A DNA stretch of 64,000 nucleotides, from the NCBI RefSeq assembly GCF_004099695.1, contig NZ_SCHL01000008.1, forward strand, positions 62,001 through 126,000, read 5' to 3'. This document shows, piece by piece, positions 63,273-64,000 of this stretch (the first letter of the stretch is position 1; the number at the start of each line of letters is the position of its first letter). Position numbers and translations under genes: made by a program. A model generated the notes under the pieces. That model had not been told where the DNA came from and made no database searches. It saw only the letters and a list, made by a program, of their open reading frames with translations. This DNA comes from Methanosarcina sp. MSH10X1. Lineage in GTDB: Archaea; Halobacteriota; Methanosarcinia; Methanosarcinales; Methanosarcinaceae.

Positions 63273-63935
63273 GTGTTAAAAGCGTTAATTTTCGATATGG
63301 ATGGCGTTCTCGTGGATTCCATGCCCTTCCATGCAGCAGCCTGGAAAAAGGCCTTCCTTGATATGGGTATGGAAATTCAGGACAGGGATATTTATGCAAT
63401 CGAAGGTTCAAATCCCAGGAATGGGCTTCCCCTGCTTATCCGAAAAGCCAGGAAAGAACCTGGAGCATATGATTTCGAAGCTATTACCTCAATTTACAGG
63501 CAGGAATTCAAAAGGGTCTTTGAGCTGAAGGCTTTCGAGGGAATGAGAGAATGCCTTGAGGTGCTTAAAACGCGCTTCTTGCTTTCAGTAGTTTCGGGCT
63601 CTGACCACCTCATTGTTCACAGTATCGTTGACCAGCTTTTTCCAGGCATATTCGATATTGTGGTCACAGGAGACGATATTATAAACTCAAAGCCTCATCC
63701 CGACCCTTTTCTTAAAGCTGTCGAACTCCTTAATGTGCAGCGGGAAGAATGTGTGATAATAGAAAACGCTATTCTGGGTGTAGAAGCTGCAAAAAATGCC
63801 GAAATTTACTGCATAGGGGTTCCCACGTATATCGAGCCTTCACAGCTTGATAGGGCAGATCTTGTAGTAGGAGATCACCGACAGTTAATGCAACATCTTC
63901 TAGGTCTTGAGCCTGATAACGGGCTCAGGGCATGA
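63273..63935 (+). CDS. HAD-superfamily phosphatase (beta-phosphoglucomutase-like)
   Basis: About 220 residues, starting at GTG 63273 with GGAG eight bases upstream; a GTG at 63225 extends the frame but adds non-typical residues. Motif I is FDMDGVLVDS (Asp8, Asp10), motif II VVSGSDH, and motif III/IV KPHPDPFLKA with IIENAILGVEAAKNA. The cap domain is helical as in beta-phosphoglucomutase/PGP phosphatases. It probably hydrolyses a small phosphate ester; substrate unknown. Confidence 0.85.
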   Translation: MLKALIFDMDGVLVDSMPFHAAAWKKAFLDMGMEIQDRDIYAIEGSNPRNGLPLLIRKARKEPGAYDFEAITSIYRQEFKRVFELKAFEGMRECLEVLKTRFLLSVVSGSDHLIVHSIVDQLFPGIFDIVVTGDDIINSKPHPDPFLKAVELLNVQREECVIIENAILGVEAAKNAEIYCIGVPTYIEPSQLDRADLVVGDHRQLMQHLLGLEPDNGLRA

Positions 63936-64000
63936 AAAATTTTATTCTTTTCTTCAAAAAGAGAATTGTGGCCCCTGGGGGTCACAGCAACCTTACGGTT
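63936..64000. other. Right edge of window
   Basis: AT-rich start followed by GTGGCCCCTGGGGGTCAC (63968-63985), an imperfect dyad that could be the start of a terminator or a repeat. Nothing further can be said. Confidence 0.3.

Overview
The window is a chromosomal segment of a methanogenic archaeon of the genus Methanosarcina. Several things point there: the six-subunit Ech energy-converting hydrogenase, a methanogen-type nif cluster (nifH-nifI1-nifI2-nifD-nifK-nifE-nifN, with two PII-like genes between nifH and nifD), archaeal SepF, ZPR1 and PUA proteins, an archaeal CobT-type protein, a DHPS-like protein of the pterin type found in methanogens, and TATA-box promoters in long AT-rich spacers. 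Ech argues against M. acetivorans, which lacks it; a M. barkeri- or M. mazei-like species is the better fit. The species call is inference.

Layout. 0-9 kb: a DGC-motif protein, a metallophosphoesterase, a hydantoinase/oxoprolinase-like protein, a methyltransferase, a DEAD-box RNA helicase with an RG/SR-rich tail, a GNAT acetyltransferase and an AhpD-like protein. 9.2-14.3 kb: echABCDEF on the minus strand behind an 840-base upstream region with a 45-bp element in three copies. 15.1-20.1 kb: an arsenic/thiol stress region with Acr3, a double UspA protein, a 52-residue Cys-rich protein, and an operon of permease, CxxC mini-thioredoxin and a second DGC protein, whose promoter is bracketed by two palindromes. 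20.3-21 kb: two overlapping YnfA-type membrane genes. 21-24.4 kb: two ammonium transporters and glnK.

24.4-26.3 kb: a 1.85-kb segment bounded by about 69-bp inverted repeats and a 4-bp direct repeat. It carries a small two-gene pair (unassigned protein plus DUF2283-like protein) and an AbrB-like remnant, with no transposase. This is the best candidate for something undescribed. 26.5-38.1 kb: a methyltransferase, then modC, modB and modA running directly on from the nif cluster, so nitrogenase, its PII regulators, cofactor scaffold and molybdate uptake look like one transcriptional block. With glnK-amt this makes the window a nitrogen-acquisition region.

38.3-64 kb is mostly housekeeping: a geranylgeranyl-reductase-like flavoprotein, a TPR protein, an exported protein, pyruvate kinase, archaeal class I aldolase, two identical tRNA-Asn flanking a CAU tRNA, two zinc-ribbon miniproteins, CobT, ProRS, sepF-ZPR1, a PUA protein, two MFS paralogs, an intact membrane pyrophosphatase facing two decayed pyrophosphatase remnants, a DHPS-like protein, ftsZ and a HAD phosphatase. 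Spacers contain several degenerate minisatellites with different periods, and one inverted repeat encloses a potential G-quadruplex.
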